NCBI GenBank assembly: GCA_903970625.1
Contig: CAJCJG010000153.1
Location: forward strand, 1-40,466
Direction of reading: 5' to 3'
Source: Solirubrobacterales bacterium 70-9
GTDB lineage: Bacteria > Pseudomonadota > Alphaproteobacteria > Acetobacterales > Acetobacteraceae
DNA length: 40,466 nucleotides
In this document: piece after piece, positions 23,256 to 31,955 of the stretch
Layout: every line of letters starts with the position of its first letter
How positions within the stretch are numbered: position 1 is the stretch's first letter
Notes under the pieces: generated by a model
Database searches by the model: none
Told to the model about the DNA's origin: nothing
The model's input: only the letters and a program-made list of their open reading frames with translations
Made by a program: the position numbers and the translations under genes

Positions 23256-24761
23256 ATGCAAAAAGGCCAAGTCACGGAATTCCGGCACGAGGCGAAGCGA
23301 GTGCCGGAGAGCGAGGCGGCGTCGCGAGTGCCGTGCGTGACGATACTGGGCGGAGGCTATGCCGGTGCCGCGACCGCGATCAAACTGCTCGATGCCGCCA
23401 CGAGGCCGCTGCGCATCGTCATCGTCGAGCCGCGCGGCGAGCTGGGCCGTGGCGCCGCGTATTCGACGCGCGAGGCCGGGCACCTGATGAATGGGCCGGC
23501 GAAACTGTTCAGCCTGTATCCGGAGCGGCCGGAGCATTTCGCCCAGTTCCTTGCGCGATTCGCGGCCGAGTGGAACTGGCGCGACCCGTTGGCGCCGGAT
23601 TTCCTCAATGCCTTTGCGCCGCGCGCGGTGTTCGGGGACTATGTGCGGGCTGAACTTGCGCGCGCCGTCTCCCGCGCGGCACCGCTGGTTTCGCTGGAGC
23701 ATGTCGCGGCCGAGGCCACCGATCTGCGGCGCCGGGGCGGCCGCGTGGAACTGGGCTTGTCCAGCGGCCACGCTCTGATCGCGGACCATGTGGTTCTGGC
23801 GGTCGGTGCCGTGCCGTCGCGCCCAGATATACCGATCGATCCTGCCGTGGCCGCCTCGCCCCGCTACATCGCCGATCCCTGGACCCTCGAAGCCTTCGAA
23901 CGCATCCCGCGCACCGGCCGCGTGCTGCTGCTCGGCACCGGGCTGACGATGCTGGATGCGCTGGTGACGCTGGAACGGCGCGGCTTTGCCGGACGCTACA
24001 CGGCGATCTCGCGGCGCGGCCTGCTGGTGCATCCGCGCCGCGAAGTCGTGCCGCTGCGCGATTTCCTGGCCGAAGCGCCGCTACCGACGACGGCGCGCGG
24101 CCTGCTACGCGCCGCCCGGCAGGAATTGTCACGCACCACCCATGGGCGGCCGGACTGGCAATCGCTGGTCATGGCAATCCGCCCGCATGTGCCGGCGCTC
24201 TGGCAGCGGGCCAGCGAGGCGGAACGGGCGCGCTTCGTACGCCATCTGCGGCCGATCTGGGAGACCTCGCTGCATCGCGCGCCGCCACGCTCGGCGCAAC
24301 TGCTCGAACGCGGGCGTGCCGAGGGCTGGTTCGCCCATCGCGCCGCCCGCATCGTGGCGTTGGAGCCGGCCGCCGACGGCCGGATCGCGGCGCGGGTGCG
24401 CGGACGCGGGCGGGCCGACAACGAGACGCTGATCGTCGATGCCGTCGTGAACTGCACTGGCGTCGCCCATGACTGGTCGCGGGCGCAAAGCCCGTTGATG
24501 GCCAGTCTGTTGGCGACGGGGGCGGTGCGGCCGGGGCCATTGGCGTTCGGCATCGACGCCGACTGGCAGCACGCCGCGATCGGCCGCGATGGCCTACCGG
24601 CGCCCGATCTCTCCGCCATCGGCCACCCGCTGCGCGGCGTGCGCTGGGAATCGAGCACGCTTGTGGAACTTCTCCAACAGGCGATCCAGCTTGGCAACCG
24701 CCTGACCGGGCAACTGCTCGCGGCCGATCCCGGCCGCGTCGTCGCGGCCACCGCCGGCTAA
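23256..24761 (+). CDS. FAD/NAD(P)-binding oxidoreductase (NAD_binding_9 type)
   Basis: 501 residues. A Rossmann FAD site sits near residue 30 (VTILGGGYAGAATAIKLL), followed by IVIVEPRGELGRGAAYSTREAGHLMNGP, a signature of the FAD-NAD(P)-binding PF13454 group. A second dinucleotide motif appears at about 225 (VLLLGTGLTMLDALVTL). A conserved VNCTGVAHDWS lies near the C-terminus. The specific reaction of this group is generally unknown; in sulfur loci such proteins may act as electron donors or N/S-oxidising monooxygenases. It starts 29 bp after the TauD-family stop with AAAGGA at good distance. The frame extends upstream to 22932 but that is antisense-like overlap with the previous gene. Confidence 0.82.
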   Translation: MQKGQVTEFRHEAKRVPESEAASRVPCVTILGGGYAGAATAIKLLDAATRPLRIVIVEPRGELGRGAAYSTREAGHLMNGPAKLFSLYPERPEHFAQFLARFAAEWNWRDPLAPDFLNAFAPRAVFGDYVRAELARAVSRAAPLVSLEHVAAEATDLRRRGGRVELGLSSGHALIADHVVLAVGAVPSRPDIPIDPAVAASPRYIADPWTLEAFERIPRTGRVLLLGTGLTMLDALVTLERRGFAGRYTAISRRGLLVHPRREVVPLRDFLAEAPLPTTARGLLRAARQELSRTTHGRPDWQSLVMAIRPHVPALWQRASEAERARFVRHLRPIWETSLHRAPPRSAQLLERGRAEGWFAHRAARIVALEPAADGRIAARVRGRGRADNETLIVDAVVNCTGVAHDWSRAQSPLMASLLATGAVRPGPLAFGIDADWQHAAIGRDGLPAPDLSAIGHPLRGVRWESSTLVELLQQAIQLGNRLTGQLLAADPGRVVAATAG

Positions 24762-24786
24762 CGGCGCACGTCACAAAGGTCCGAAG

Positions 24787-26139
24787 ATGTCGAGACGACA
24801 TGGCCAACTCAGTTTGGGGGCCTTTCTGCTCTTCACCGGCCATCATGTGGCTGCGTGGCGGCACAAGGAGGCGTCCGACAGCACGACGCTGGCCGACTTC
24901 ATCGGCTTTGCGAAGATCGCCGAGGACGCCAAGTTTGACGCGGTGTTCCTTGCCGACGGCGTAACCGTCCGCATCGATCCGCATCTGGCGGCCAGCCGAA
25001 AGGCGCACAACGGCGTCTATCCGTTCGAGCCGATCACGCTGCTGGCGGCGCTGGCGGGACACACGTCGCGGATCGGGCTGGTTGCGACCGCCTCCACCAG
25101 TTTCAGCGACCCGTACAACCTCGCCCGCCAGTTCGCGTCGCTGGACGCATTGAGCCAGGGGCGGGCCGGCTGGAACCTCGTGACCAGTTCGGAGACCGCA
25201 TCCGCGCACAATTTCGGCCACGACGGCGCGATCCCGCACGCCGACCGCTACGAGCGCGCGGAAGAATTCGCCGACGTCGTCACTGGATTGTGGGACAGTT
25301 GGGACGACGATGCCTTCGTGCGCGACCGGGCTGGCGGGCGGTATTTCGAACCGGCGAAGCTCCACCGGCTGAACCATCGCGGCCGGCATTTCAGCGTGCA
25401 GGGGCCGCTCAATATCGCCCGCCCGCCGCAGGGCCATCCGGTGGTCGTGCAGGCCGGCTCGTCCGAGCCCGGCAAGGAACTGGCCGCGCGCACGGCGGAG
25501 GCGATCTTCACCGCGCAGCAGACGCTGGCGGACGCGGTGGGCTTCTATGCCGACGTCAAAGGGCGGCTGGCGAAATACGGGCGCTCGCCGGACGACCTCA
25601 AAATCTTGCCGGGCGTGTTCCCGGTGGTCGGCCGCACCGAGGCGGAAGCGCGCGAGAAATTCGAGGCATTGCAGGCGCTGATCGAGCCGGTCGTGGGGCT
25701 GGACATGCTGACCACCCATTCCGGCGGCCTGGACCTTTCGGCGTACCCGCTCGACGGCCCGGTGCCGGAGATTCCGGACACCGAGGGGCCGAAAAGCCGG
25801 CGTGAGTTGTTGCTGGCACTGGCACGGCGCGAGAACCTGACGGTGCGCCAGCTTTATCTGCGCATCGCGGGCGCGCGCGGGCACTGGCAACTGGTCGGCA
25901 CGCCGGCGCAGATCGCCGACGAACTCGAAGAGCGATTTGTCCATTATGGTGCGGACGGGTTCAACATCATGGCGCCGACGCTGCCGGGGGGACTGGTCGA
26001 TTTCGTCGAACTGGTCGTGCCGGAACTGCGCCGGCGCGGGCTGTTCCGCATCGAATATTCGGGCACGACGCTGCGCGATCATCTGGGGTTGAAGCGCCCG
26101 GCCGGCCGGTTCGCCGGCCGCGTCGCGGCGGCCGAGTGA
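24787..26139 (+). CDS. LLM-class flavin-dependent monooxygenase (NtaA/SnaA/DszA/SoxA type)
   Basis: 450 residues, luciferase-like TIM-barrel enzyme that uses FMNH2 supplied by a separate reductase. Family blocks seen: LGAFLLFTGHHVAAWRH near the N-terminus, FDAVFLADGV, RIGLVATASTSFSDPYNLARQ, GWNLVTSSE, HFSVQGPLNIARPPQGHPVVVQAGSS and VGTPAQIADELEE. Length and the pattern fit the NtaA/DszA/DmoA branch that acts on xenobiotics, sulfones and dimethyl sulfide. Ribosome binding site AAAGG lies 8 bp ahead. No flavin reductase gene is seen in the window. It is followed within 14 bp by a DszC/SfnB-like flavoprotein, a typical partner. Confidence 0.92.
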   Translation: MSRRHGQLSLGAFLLFTGHHVAAWRHKEASDSTTLADFIGFAKIAEDAKFDAVFLADGVTVRIDPHLAASRKAHNGVYPFEPITLLAALAGHTSRIGLVATASTSFSDPYNLARQFASLDALSQGRAGWNLVTSSETASAHNFGHDGAIPHADRYERAEEFADVVTGLWDSWDDDAFVRDRAGGRYFEPAKLHRLNHRGRHFSVQGPLNIARPPQGHPVVVQAGSSEPGKELAARTAEAIFTAQQTLADAVGFYADVKGRLAKYGRSPDDLKILPGVFPVVGRTEAEAREKFEALQALIEPVVGLDMLTTHSGGLDLSAYPLDGPVPEIPDTEGPKSRRELLLALARRENLTVRQLYLRIAGARGHWQLVGTPAQIADELEERFVHYGADGFNIMAPTLPGGLVDFVELVVPELRRRGLFRIEYSGTTLRDHLGLKRPAGRFAGRVAAAE

Positions 26140-26153
26140 ATGACGGGAAGACC

Positions 26154-27410
26154 ATGACATACATCGACAGGCCACAGCCTAATGCGACGCGCCCGAACCA
26201 TCGGGCCTGGGGCACCGGCCGGGATGCCGGCTCGGCCCTGCTGGCCGAGCGGTTCGCCCCGATCTTTGCCCGCATCCGCGAGGGAAGCGTGGCGCGCGAA
26301 CTGGGCCGCGATCTGCCGTTCGAGGCCATCGGCTGGCTCAGGCAAGCGGGCTTTACCGCGCTGCGCCTGCCGCGAGAGGCGGGCGGTGCCGGCGCGTCGC
26401 TGCCCGACCTGTTCGAACTGCTGATCGCGTTGTCGCAGGCCGACTCCAACGTCACCCAGGCGCTGCGGGCGCATTTCGGCTTTGTCGAGCACGTGCTCGA
26501 TCTCGGTCCGGGGGCGCGCCGCGAGATATGGCTGCCCCGTCTGGCGCGTGGCGATATTGTCGGCGGCGCGTGGTCGGAGACCGGCGAGGCGAAGCTGGCG
26601 CAGTTCTCCACGCGGCTGCTGCCGGACGGCGAGGGGTGGCGGCTCAACGGCACCAAGTACTACACCACCGGCTCACTATTCTCGGACTGGATTCACGTCA
26701 GTGCCACGGACGCCGAGGGCGAGACGGTCGCTGCGACAATTGCGCGCGACACGCCTGGCGTCGAGATCGTCGATGACTGGGACGGGCTGGGACAGCGGCT
26801 GACCGCGAGCGGCACGGCCCGGTTTGTCGATGTCGCGGTGCCCGATGCGGCCGTGGTGCGCGGCAAGGCGCCGTTCGGAACCTCGCAGGCGTTCTACCAA
26901 CTGGTGCATCTGGCCACGCTCGCCGGCATCGGGCGCGCCGCCGCCGAGGAGGTGGCCGAGGCCGTTGCAGCACGGACGCGCACCTACAGCCACGCCGCAG
27001 CGCCGCGCTCGGCCGAGGATGCGCAGGTGCTGCAAGTGGTCGGGCGGGTTCGCAGCGCCGCCTATTGCGCCGGTGCCATCGTGCTGCACGCGGCCGGGGC
27101 GCTGCAAACCGCCTTCGCGGCGCATCAGGCCGGCGATGCGGACGCCGAGGCCGCCGCTGTCGCGGAAGCCGACCTGGAGGTGGCGCAGGCGCAGACGGTG
27201 GTGTCGGATTTGATCCTGAACGCGACTGCGACCTTGTTCGATGCGCTGGGCGCGTCGGCGACATTGCGGCCGGCGGGATTGGATCGGCACTGGCGCAACG
27301 CGCGCACGCTCGCCTCGCACAATCCCCGAATCTACAAGGACCGGATCGTGGGCGACTTCGCCGTCAACGGCACGCCGCATCCTCCGCAATGGCGCATTGG
27401 GCAGCCGTGA
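26154..27410 (+). CDS. Acyl-CoA dehydrogenase-fold flavin monooxygenase (DszC/SfnB-like)
   Basis: 418 residues with the acyl-CoA dehydrogenase fold: ERFAPIFARIREGSVARE, WLRQAGFTALRLPREAGGAGASLPDL, GGAWSETGEAKL, LNGTKYYTTGSLFSDW and the C-terminal NPRIYKDRIVGDF. The C-terminal HNPRIYKDR element and lack of the usual catalytic Glu context place it with DszC/SfnB-type flavin-dependent monooxygenases of organosulfur pathways rather than beta-oxidation; this is from family knowledge. ATG 26154 follows GGGAAG; an in-frame GTG at 26136 overlaps the LLM stop. It is the last gene of the plus-strand operon; the next genes converge on it, with the stops 11 bp apart. Confidence 0.88.
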   Translation: MTYIDRPQPNATRPNHRAWGTGRDAGSALLAERFAPIFARIREGSVARELGRDLPFEAIGWLRQAGFTALRLPREAGGAGASLPDLFELLIALSQADSNVTQALRAHFGFVEHVLDLGPGARREIWLPRLARGDIVGGAWSETGEAKLAQFSTRLLPDGEGWRLNGTKYYTTGSLFSDWIHVSATDAEGETVAATIARDTPGVEIVDDWDGLGQRLTASGTARFVDVAVPDAAVVRGKAPFGTSQAFYQLVHLATLAGIGRAAAEEVAEAVAARTRTYSHAAAPRSAEDAQVLQVVGRVRSAAYCAGAIVLHAAGALQTAFAAHQAGDADAEAAAVAEADLEVAQAQTVVSDLILNATATLFDALGASATLRPAGLDRHWRNARTLASHNPRIYKDRIVGDFAVNGTPHPPQWRIGQP

Positions 27411-27420
27411 GCCGGAGCCG

Positions 27421-27729
27421 TCATTGTTTCGCCTGCGGTAGCACGCTGCCCGCCAGCAGGCTGGCGCTCAGCAGTGCCGCGCCGCACCAGAACAGGGTGG
27501 GCGAGTAGGACGTGATGCCGAACAAATGGCGCGCGCCGCACAGCGCCGTCTCCAACTCGCAAAGCTGCGAGTTGGACGCGACGCACGGCACCGCTTCGCC
27601 GAACGTCAGGCCGGTGTTGGCGACCACCGACGGAAACAGGACCGCCCACCACGCGAATGCTGCGGCAACCGCCACGGCGCCGAGCCATCCGAGGACCGCG
27701 CACGCTACTCTGGGCGAGATGGCTACCAT
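27421..27729 (-). CDS. Small two-helix membrane protein with a Cys-containing loop
   Basis: 102 residues, overlapping the upstream permease gene by 7 bp. Helix 1 is about residues 9-32 (ACAVLGWLGAVAVAAAFAWWAVLF), helix 2 about 78-95 (LFWCGAALLSASLLAGSVL). Between them is a loop with three cysteines (VPCVAS, QLCEL, ALCGA), probably periplasmic. I do not know the family. Its coupling to the permease suggests an accessory subunit of that transporter. Confidence 0.65.
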   Translation of the reverse strand: MVAISPRVACAVLGWLGAVAVAAAFAWWAVLFPSVVANTGLTFGEAVPCVASNSQLCELETALCGARHLFGITSYSPTLFWCGAALLSASLLAGSVLPQAKQ

Positions 27730-28727
27730 CGCAGCAGGCCCTTCTGCCACGAGAGCAGATGGTCGCGCGCGCGGAACAGCAGGCTGATCAGGCTGGAGCA
27801 CAGAATCGCCATCAGGATCAGGCCCGCCCACATGTTGCCGTAGGCTGCCCAGCCCTGCGCCCATTGCAAATACCAGCCGAGCCCCGCCTTCACGCCGAGC
27901 ATTTCCGCCACCACCAGAATGGCGAAGGAGAACGACAGGCCCATGAACAGGCCGACGAACACATGCGGCATTGCCGCCGGTATAGCGACCTTCAAAACGA
28001 GAAAACGATTGTTGGCGCCGAGCACGCGGGCGACGTCGTAGTAGCCACTGTCGACGGAGGTGACGCCCGACCATGTCAGCACCGCCACCGGCATACCGGC
28101 GGCCAGCGCGATCAGGAACACGCTGGCGCTGAAACTGGTCGGGAACACGAACACGGCCACCGGCAGCCACGCGGTTGCCGGCACGGGGCCGATGAAGCGC
28201 AGCAGCGGATGGCCCCAGTAGTGCGCCAGCCGCGACCAGCCGATGGCAACGCCCGCGACGAATCCCAACACGGCCCCGGTCGCCACGCCCACGATCAGCA
28301 AGCGCAGCGAGTAGTAAACGCAGAGCAGAATGCGCGGCCAGTCGTCCACGAAGGCCGCCAGCACTTTTTGCGGCGCGGTGAAGAACGGGCGCGGCAGCAA
28401 GCCGAGTTTGGCCGTCACGGCCTGCCATATAACGAAGACAAGACCGATCGCGACCAGCCAGGCCCCGGCGTAGCGCAGCTTGCGGCCGAACCGGCCGAGC
28501 CGCGTGCCCCCGAACGACGCGACCAGCAGCACCGCGCCGAGACCGGCCTGAAGCCACGTCAGCAGCGGCGTGTAGTCGAGATCGTAAACGTCCGGCCAGC
28601 CGGCCGTCACGATGGCGGCGGCGAACCATGTCGCCGCCGCCAGCAATCCGACCCACCAGACCGCCGGAATGGCGCGCGCCTGCCGCAATGCCAGACGGGA
28701 TGCGCCATCCGCCGCGATCTCGCTCAT
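27723..28727 (-). CDS. ABC transporter permease, sulfonate/nitrate/taurine type (large form)
   Basis: 334 residues, inner membrane. The C-terminal two thirds is a BPD_transp_1 domain with the EAA-loop (ARVLGANNRFLVLKVAIPAAMPHVFVG) that contacts the ATPase. An extra N-terminal part (about 1-110) adds three predicted helices, making it about 75 residues longer than common SsuC proteins. ATG 28727 has AAAGG ahead. It follows the binding-protein gene by 10 bp. No ATPase gene is in this operon, so it presumably uses the ATPase of one of the two nearby systems. Confidence 0.88.
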   Translation of the reverse strand: MSEIAADGASRLALRQARAIPAVWWVGLLAAATWFAAAIVTAGWPDVYDLDYTPLLTWLQAGLGAVLLVASFGGTRLGRFGRKLRYAGAWLVAIGLVFVIWQAVTAKLGLLPRPFFTAPQKVLAAFVDDWPRILLCVYYSLRLLIVGVATGAVLGFVAGVAIGWSRLAHYWGHPLLRFIGPVPATAWLPVAVFVFPTSFSASVFLIALAAGMPVAVLTWSGVTSVDSGYYDVARVLGANNRFLVLKVAIPAAMPHVFVGLFMGLSFSFAILVVAEMLGVKAGLGWYLQWAQGWAAYGNMWAGLILMAILCSSLISLLFRARDHLLSWQKGLLRW

Positions 28728-28737
28728 CTGCGACCTT

Positions 28738-29763
28738 TCAGGCGAACACGTTGAAGGTGAATTTTTTCGCCAGCGCCTTGCTGTCGGCATTGGCGCGGAA
28801 GACGTTGATGAGCTTCAGGTCTTCGATCTCCTCGGCGATCTCTTGCTCCAGCGCGGGACCGGCCGGGTGGTGGTGGTAGGCCAACTGGCCCAACAGGTCG
28901 GCCAGCGTCTCCTCGGAGACCGGCGGTTTGTAGGTCTCCTTGTAGAATTTCGCCACCGCCGCAGGGTCTTTGGCCACGACCTCGTGTGTCTCGATGATTG
29001 CCTCCACCGTGGCGCGGACGAGGTTTTTGTCCCGCTTCACGAAGTCCGTGCTGGCGCCGATGGTGCAGCAACTCAGGTTTTCGTAGGTGCCGGTCTGATT
29101 GTTGGCGATCTCGATCAGGTGCTCGTCCTTGATCCAGCCGAAGGTCTGCGGATCGAGATGGCCGAGCGCGTCGGCTTCGCCCTTCTGCACCGCGACTGCG
29201 AGCAGATTGTCGGGGAACACTTTCCAGGTCACGTCCCTGTCGGGATCGATGCCGAGTTTGGCCAGTGTGACGGCAAAAATCTGCTGCGCGGAGCCGTTGG
29301 ACTGCGCGACCGCAATCGTCTTGCCCTTGAGGTCGAGGGCCTGCTTGATCCCGCTGGTGCGCGTCGTCAGCAGCCGGGTGCAGCCGGCGTGCGTGCCAGA
29401 GATCAGCCGCACGTCGAGCCCTTCGTCGAGCGGTTTCAGCCAGCCCAGCAAAAAGCCGGCGCCGACATCGATCTTGCCGGCGGCGATGTATTTCGTCAGT
29501 GCGTCGTCGCCGTTGGCGAGAAAGTCCACCAGTTCGACGTCGATGCCGTGCTTGGCGAACACGCCGGTTTTTGCCGCATAGGCCAGCGGTGCGTGGCAGG
29601 CAGCGGGCTGCGCCCAGCCGAGCCGGACTTTTTGCAGATCGGCCGAGCGGACGACCGCCGGCTTGGCCAGCACGCCGAGCGCCCCGGCAAGGCCGACGGC
29701 GCCGGTAGCACCCAGCACTGTTCGGCGCGAGACCGTCGTTTTAGCGGGAGTTTCGTTGCTCAT
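28738..29763 (-). CDS. ABC substrate-binding protein, NMT1/SsuA-like, Tat-exported
   Basis: 341 residues. A twin-arginine signal is at the N-terminus (SRRTVLGATGAVGLAGALG). The mature part has the aliphatic sulfonate/nitrate pattern: VRLGWAQPAACHAPLAYAAKTGVFAKHGIDVELVDF split by the ligand region, DDALTKYIAAGKIDVGAG, LDLKGKTIAVAQSNGSAQQ and KGEADALGHLDP. It binds the transported substrate in the periplasm for the permease just downstream. AGGAAA lies ahead of the ATG. An acyl-CoA-dehydrogenase-type gene lies 36 bp upstream in the same direction, so these genes probably share a transcript. Confidence 0.9.
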   Translation of the reverse strand: MSNETPAKTTVSRRTVLGATGAVGLAGALGVLAKPAVVRSADLQKVRLGWAQPAACHAPLAYAAKTGVFAKHGIDVELVDFLANGDDALTKYIAAGKIDVGAGFLLGWLKPLDEGLDVRLISGTHAGCTRLLTTRTSGIKQALDLKGKTIAVAQSNGSAQQIFAVTLAKLGIDPDRDVTWKVFPDNLLAVAVQKGEADALGHLDPQTFGWIKDEHLIEIANNQTGTYENLSCCTIGASTDFVKRDKNLVRATVEAIIETHEVVAKDPAAVAKFYKETYKPPVSEETLADLLGQLAYHHHPAGPALEQEIAEEIEDLKLINVFRANADSKALAKKFTFNVFA

Positions 29764-29799
29764 TTTCTAGTTTTCCTGACCGAAGGTGTCCCGTGATCG

Positions 29800-31059
29800 C
29801 TATTCGGCGGCGGCTGCAAACGGCGCCGCCTGCGGCTGTTGCGCCGGTGCGTCCAGCACGCCGAGATAGGTTTTGCCGATGATTTCGTGCGATGCGTCGC
29901 TGCTCGGCGGGTGGAAGCCGCCGGCGCGCACGTCGCGGTACAGACGCTCCAGCTCGTTGCTGCGGAATAGCGAGCCGGCGCCGGCCACTTTGGTCGCCAG
30001 GTCGACCACCTCGCGCGCGGTGTCGGCCGCGAACACTTTTGCGGCGAGGATTTTTGCCGGCCACTGTGCGCCGTGATCGACGCCGCTCCACCAGTCGGCG
30101 GCTACCCGCTCGACCAGCGCCTGGATCGCATCGAGCTTGATGGCGGCTTCGGCGATGCTGGATTGCGCGAGCGGATGGTGCGCGAATGTCTTGCCGCCGA
30201 GCGCGACCGACGTGCGGCGCTGCGCGCCGGCGGCGGCAAGGTCGAACGCACGCTTGGCGATGCCGTAATAGACGATGCTGATGCCGGGAATTGCCCAGCC
30301 GAAAATGCCGTCGATGAACGGATCGTTGGGCGGCCCGGCCGGCAGGACGCGCGTGACATGCTCGGGCTTCGCGAGTGCGCCGTCGAGAAACGTGTCGTCG
30401 CTTTTGGTCGCGCGCACGCCGATTGTGTCCCAGGTCTCGACCGTGCGCACGCCTGCGGCATCGCGGCCGATGAAGGCATGGACGATCTTCGGGTGTGCGG
30501 GGTCGGAGGAATCCAGACCATGCACGCCGAGCCAATCCCATGCCGGGGACAGCGACGTGAAGACTTTGCGGCCGGTGAAGCGGTAGCCGCCATCGGGCTG
30601 CGGTGCGGCATCGACGAAGGAATGCGCGAGGGCCACGTCGTTGCCCGGCTCGCCGTGCCCGGCCGCAAACACTTGGCCGCGCGCGGCTTCTTCGAGAATC
30701 CATTGCGCCGAAGTGTCGCCGCGCCGCCACAGATAGGCGGCAGCGCCGGTCCAATAGAGGTGCATGTTGATCGCCAGCGCGGTCGAGGGCGCGCGGTAGG
30801 CGAGGCGAGCATTCTCCCGCACGAATTCCGGCAGCGTCAGTCCGAGGCCGCCGAGTTCGGTCGGCACCGCGAGGCGCAGGTAGCCGGCGTCTCGCAGGTC
30901 GGCCAGATCCTCGTGGAAGAAGCTGTTGGTGCGATCGTAGCCGGCCGCGCGCCCGCCGATCCGCTCCAGCACCGCGTCGCTCAGAACGCCGCGGCCCAAC
31001 GGCGAGAGCGCCTGATCTGGTGCGGTGGCACCCCTTTTGTCGGCTGTGTCGCTTGTCAT
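29800..31059 (-). CDS. Acyl-CoA dehydrogenase-fold flavoprotein, second copy
   Basis: 419 residues, acyl-CoA dehydrogenase superfamily: DAGYLRLAVPTELGGLGLTLPEF, GHGEPGNDVALAHS, YRFTGRKVFTSLSPAWDW, TIGVRATKSDDTFLDG and RLYRDVRAGGFHPPSSDASHEIIGK near the end, the last being typical of short-chain-like or organosulfur (SfnB/DszC-like) members. ATG 31059 is preceded by AGAGGGG. It heads the minus-strand set with the binding protein, permease and small membrane protein, suggesting that the transported compound is its substrate or a precursor. Distinct in sequence from the copy at 26154-27410. Confidence 0.85.
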   Translation of the reverse strand: MTSDTADKRGATAPDQALSPLGRGVLSDAVLERIGGRAAGYDRTNSFFHEDLADLRDAGYLRLAVPTELGGLGLTLPEFVRENARLAYRAPSTALAINMHLYWTGAAAYLWRRGDTSAQWILEEAARGQVFAAGHGEPGNDVALAHSFVDAAPQPDGGYRFTGRKVFTSLSPAWDWLGVHGLDSSDPAHPKIVHAFIGRDAAGVRTVETWDTIGVRATKSDDTFLDGALAKPEHVTRVLPAGPPNDPFIDGIFGWAIPGISIVYYGIAKRAFDLAAAGAQRRTSVALGGKTFAHHPLAQSSIAEAAIKLDAIQALVERVAADWWSGVDHGAQWPAKILAAKVFAADTAREVVDLATKVAGAGSLFRSNELERLYRDVRAGGFHPPSSDASHEIIGKTYLGVLDAPAQQPQAAPFAAAAE

Positions 31060-31168
31060 CGGAACCCCTCTTTGCCCTGGGCCACGCCACCTGCGGCGAT
31101 GCCATCATGTGCGTGATTTATCGATTCCACGATTCAGAAACGCATTACAAGAGAAAAATTACTATATT

Positions 31169-31184
31169 CGCCGTAGTTTCGGCG
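31169..31184 (-). terminator. Weak hairpin after the permease stop
   Basis: Just after the permease stop the minus strand has CGCCG-AAACTA-CGGCG and, about ten bases on, AATTTTT. This could be a weak intrinsic terminator separating the 34.6-31.2 kb operon from the acyl-CoA-dehydrogenase operon. The stem is only 5 bp. Confidence 0.3.
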
Positions 31185-31187
31185 GCG

Positions 31188-31955
31188 CTATGCCGTGCGC
31201 CAGCGCAACAACCTGTTTTCCGCCGCCCGGGCGATCCGATTGAGCAGGAAGCCCACCGCGCCGATCAGGATCATGCCAAGCACGGTCTGCCCCATCTGGA
31301 ACCGGTCGCGCCCCTCGATGATCAGCGTGCCGATGCCGGGGCCGGCGGTCATGAAATATTCGGCGCCGATGGTGGCAAGCCACGACTGGATCAGGGCCAG
31401 ATGCACGCCGGTCAGGATCGAGGGCAGCGCCGCCGGCAGGTAGATGGCGAGCAGCATCTGGCTGCGGCGATAGCGCAGCAGCGCGCCCACCTCCACCAGT
31501 GTGGCCGATGCGCTCCGCGTGCCCTCGACCGTGTTAATCAGCGTGGGCGTGAAGGCGGCCAGCGCCACGAAGACGATTTTCGACGCCTCGCCGATGCCGA
31601 ACCACATCGCGATCAACGGAATCCAGGCGAACAGCGCGATCTGCCGGAACACGTCGAAGGACGGGCGCAGCAGCGCGGAGGCCAGGGGCGACAGTCCGAG
31701 CAATATGCCGCCGACGACGCCAAGGCTGGCGCCGAGTGCGAACCCCGAGAGATCGCGCACGATGCTGGCCGCGAGGTTGCCGAGCAGCGACTTCTCCGCC
31801 ACCTCCGTGCCGAGCAGGCCCACCAACCCTTCCAGCGGCGGCACGATGCGGGTGTCGGTCAACCCACTGCGGCTGATGGCTTCCCAGGCCGCCAGGAGCA
31901 CGACCACGGGCACGAGGCCGCGCCAATCGAGGCGCCTTTGCCTCGTCGCCGTCAT
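31188..31955 (-). CDS. ABC transporter permease, SsuC/TauC-like (second of a pair)
   Basis: 255 residues, BPD_transp_1 domain with about six helices. EAA-loop ALLRYRRSQMLLAIYLPAALPSILTG at about 165-190, and IPLIAMWFGIGEASKI in the central region as in sulfonate permeases. Start ATG 31955 overlaps the previous permease stop (ATGA). With its neighbour it forms a heterodimeric channel. The frame runs further upstream through the previous gene, but that is a shadow. Confidence 0.9.
   Translation of the reverse strand: MTATRQRRLDWRGLVPVVVLLAAWEAISRSGLTDTRIVPPLEGLVGLLGTEVAEKSLLGNLAASIVRDLSGFALGASLGVVGGILLGLSPLASALLRPSFDVFRQIALFAWIPLIAMWFGIGEASKIVFVALAAFTPTLINTVEGTRSASATLVEVGALLRYRRSQMLLAIYLPAALPSILTGVHLALIQSWLATIGAEYFMTAGPGIGTLIIEGRDRFQMGQTVLGMILIGAVGFLLNRIARAAENRLLRWRTA

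Noticed and set aside
30073-31116. A 347-codon plus-strand ORF opposite the acyl-CoA-dehydrogenase-type gene
   Set aside because: Antisense shadow; conserved flavoprotein blocks are on the minus strand.
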